NCBI GenBank assembly: GCA_933228675.1
Contig: OW121744.1
Coordinates: forward strand, 57,617,775-57,681,774
Source: Stomorhina lunata
Lineage: Eukaryota > Arthropoda > Insecta > Diptera > Rhiniidae
Direction: 5' to 3'
Length of the DNA: 64,000 nucleotides
Positions within the stretch are counted from its first letter, which is position 1, and the number at the start of each line of letters is the position of its first letter. The notes under the pieces are model-generated. The model worked only from the letters and a program-made list of their open reading frames with translations, ran no database searches and was not told where the DNA came from. Positions 62,265-64,000 of this stretch are shown here, piece after piece. The position numbers and the translations under genes were made by a program.

Positions 62265-64000
62265 TGTCTTTGAAAAATTTCCTTTAAAAAAATGTTTGAA
62301 AAATTTCATATAAAACTAGGACATTTTTGAAAAATTGTCCATAAAAATCTTCAAAAAATTAAAAATTTCCTATAAAAAAAGGAAATTTTTGAAAAATTTC
62401 CTATAAAAATAGGAAATTTTTGAAAAATTTCCTATAAAGATAGGAAATTTTTGAAAAATTTCCTGTAAAAATAGGAAATTTTTAAAAAATTTCCTATAAA
62501 TATAGTAAATTTTTGGAAAAATTTCCTATAAAAATAGGAAATTTTTGAAAACTTTCCTATAAAAATAGGAAATTTTTGAAAAATTTCCTATAAAAATAGG
62601 TAATTTTTGAAAAATTTCCTATAAAAATAGGAAATTTTTGAAAAATTTCCTATAAAAATAGGAAATTTTTGAAAAATTTCCTATAAAAATAGGAAATTTT
62701 TAAAAAATTTCCTATAAAAATAGGAAATTTTTGAAAAATTTTCTATAAAAATAGGAAATTTTTAAAAAATTTCCTATAAAAATAGCAAATTTTTGAAAAA
62801 TTTCCCATAAAGATAGCAAATTTTTGAAAAATTTCCTATAAAAATAGCAAATTTTTGAAAAATTTGCTATTAGAAAATAGCAAATTTTTGAAAAATTTCC
62901 TATTAAAAAATAGGAAATTTTTGAAAAATTTCTTATTAAAAAATAGAAAATTTTTGAAAAATTTCCTATTAAAAAATAGGAAATTTTTGAAAAATTTCCT
63001 ATTAAAAATAGGAAATTTTTGAAAAATTTCCTATTAAAAAATAGGAAATTTTTGAAAAATTTCCTATTAAAAAATAGGAAATTTTTGAAAAATTTCCTAT
63101 TAAAAAATAGGAAATTTTTGAAAAATTTCCTATTAAAAAATAGGAAATTTTTGAAAAATTTCCTATTAAAAAATAGGAAATTTTTGAAAAATTTCCTATT
63201 AAAAAATAGGAAATTTTTGAAAAATTTCCTATTAAAAAATAGGAAATTTTTGAAAAATTTCCTATTAAAAAATAGGAAATTTTTGAAAAATTTCCTATTA
63301 AAAATTAGGAAATTTTTGAAAAATTTCCTATTAAAAAATAGGAAATTTTTGAAAAATTTCCTATTAAAAAATAGGAAATTTTTGAAAAATTTCCTATTAA
63401 AAAATAGGAAATTTTTGAAAAATTTCCTATTAAAAAATAGGAAATTTTTGAAAAATTTCCTATTAAAAAATAGGAAATTTTTGAAAAATTTCCTATTAAA
63501 AAATAGGAAATTTTTGAAAAATTTCCTATTAAAAAATAGGAAATTTTTGAAAAATTTCCTATTAAAAAATTTCCTATTAAAAAATAGGAAATTTTTGAAA
63601 AATTTCCTATTAAAAAATAGGAAATTTTTGAAAAATTTCCTATTAAAAAATAGGAAATTTTTGAAAAATTTCCTATTAAAAAATAGGAAATTTTTGAAAA
63701 ATTTCCTATTAAAAAATAGGAAATTTTTGAAAAATTTCCTATTAAAAAATAGGAAATTTTTGAAAAATTTCCTATTAAAAAAAAGGAAATTTTTGAAAAA
63801 TTTCCTATTAAAAAATAGGAAATTTTTGAAAAATTTCCTATTAAAAAATAGGAAATTTTTGAAAAATTTCCTATTAAAAAATAGGAAATTTTTGAAAAAT
63901 TTCCTATTAAAAAATAGGAAATTTTTGAAAAATTTTCTACTAAAAAATAGGAAATTTTTGAAAAATTTCCTATTAAAATATAGGAAATTTTTGAAAAATT
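62265..64000. repeat. Hairpin-forming 31/33-bp satellite, runs off the window
   Basis: Core GGAAATTTTT-G-AAAAATTTCC is a perfect 21-bp inverted repeat. Units are 31 bp with TATAAAAATA spacers from about 62365 to 62800 and 33 bp with TATTAAAAAATA spacers from about 62880 on. The left edge is degenerate. One truncated unit is near 63557-63580. It continues past 64000. Confidence 0.95.

Overview
This is a stretch of insect nuclear DNA, about two thirds AT, made of small exons separated by very long introns packed with transposons and satellites. The only host gene is on the minus strand: the Drosophila-type active-zone protein Bruchpilot (Brp, the fly ELKS/CAST/ERC protein). Thirteen exons can be placed between 61756 and 6274. 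They carry about 1,434 codons in the order known for Brp, but both ends of the gene lie outside the window. The near-fly protein sequence, together with fly-type dispersed repeats (terminal hairpin, then ...CTTACTTGTT), points to a higher fly. The large repeat-filled introns suggest a calyptrate such as a house, blow or flesh fly. That last step is inference.

Layout from right to left, which is the direction of transcription. 62265-64000 is a hairpin-rich 31/33-bp satellite. 61734-61756 (23-nt micro-exon) and 61367-61456 are the first exons seen. 51639-61233 is one intron filled by an 11-bp satellite in three blocks (about 420 units), split by a LINE whose two ORFs are intact (54423-59235). 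Exons at 51313-51558 and 50369-50923 follow; the second holds an exact in-frame 66-bp duplication. 33676-50368 is a 16.7-kb intron with a DD37E mariner-type element, two tRNA-like SINE copies, a Helitron-like repeat, an 85-bp tandem array, a 4.1-kb inverted-repeat element carrying a 282-bp tandem array, and several nonautonomous DNA elements. After exon 33559-33675 comes a 20-kb intron (13577-33558) with hAT-like elements, LINE fragments and nested Helitron-like repeats. Exons 13394-13576 and 13010-13330 are followed by an intron holding a Tc1-like element with a LINE fragment and a hAT-like element inside it. The last seven exons are clustered at 6274-9643. The left 6 kb is again repeats, including a second, inverted copy of the Helitron-like repeat seen at 43-44.5 kb.

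There are no operons, rRNA genes, CRISPR arrays or bacterial features. The genes do not form a pathway: one neuronal scaffold gene hosts many layers of mobile DNA. I found no clear new biological system. The best candidates for a second look are the in-frame coiled-coil duplication, the satellite of splice-acceptor-like motifs inside the brp intron with an apparently young LINE in it, the inverted-repeat elements that carry their own tandem arrays, and the DD37E transposase broken only at two 8-base homopolymers.
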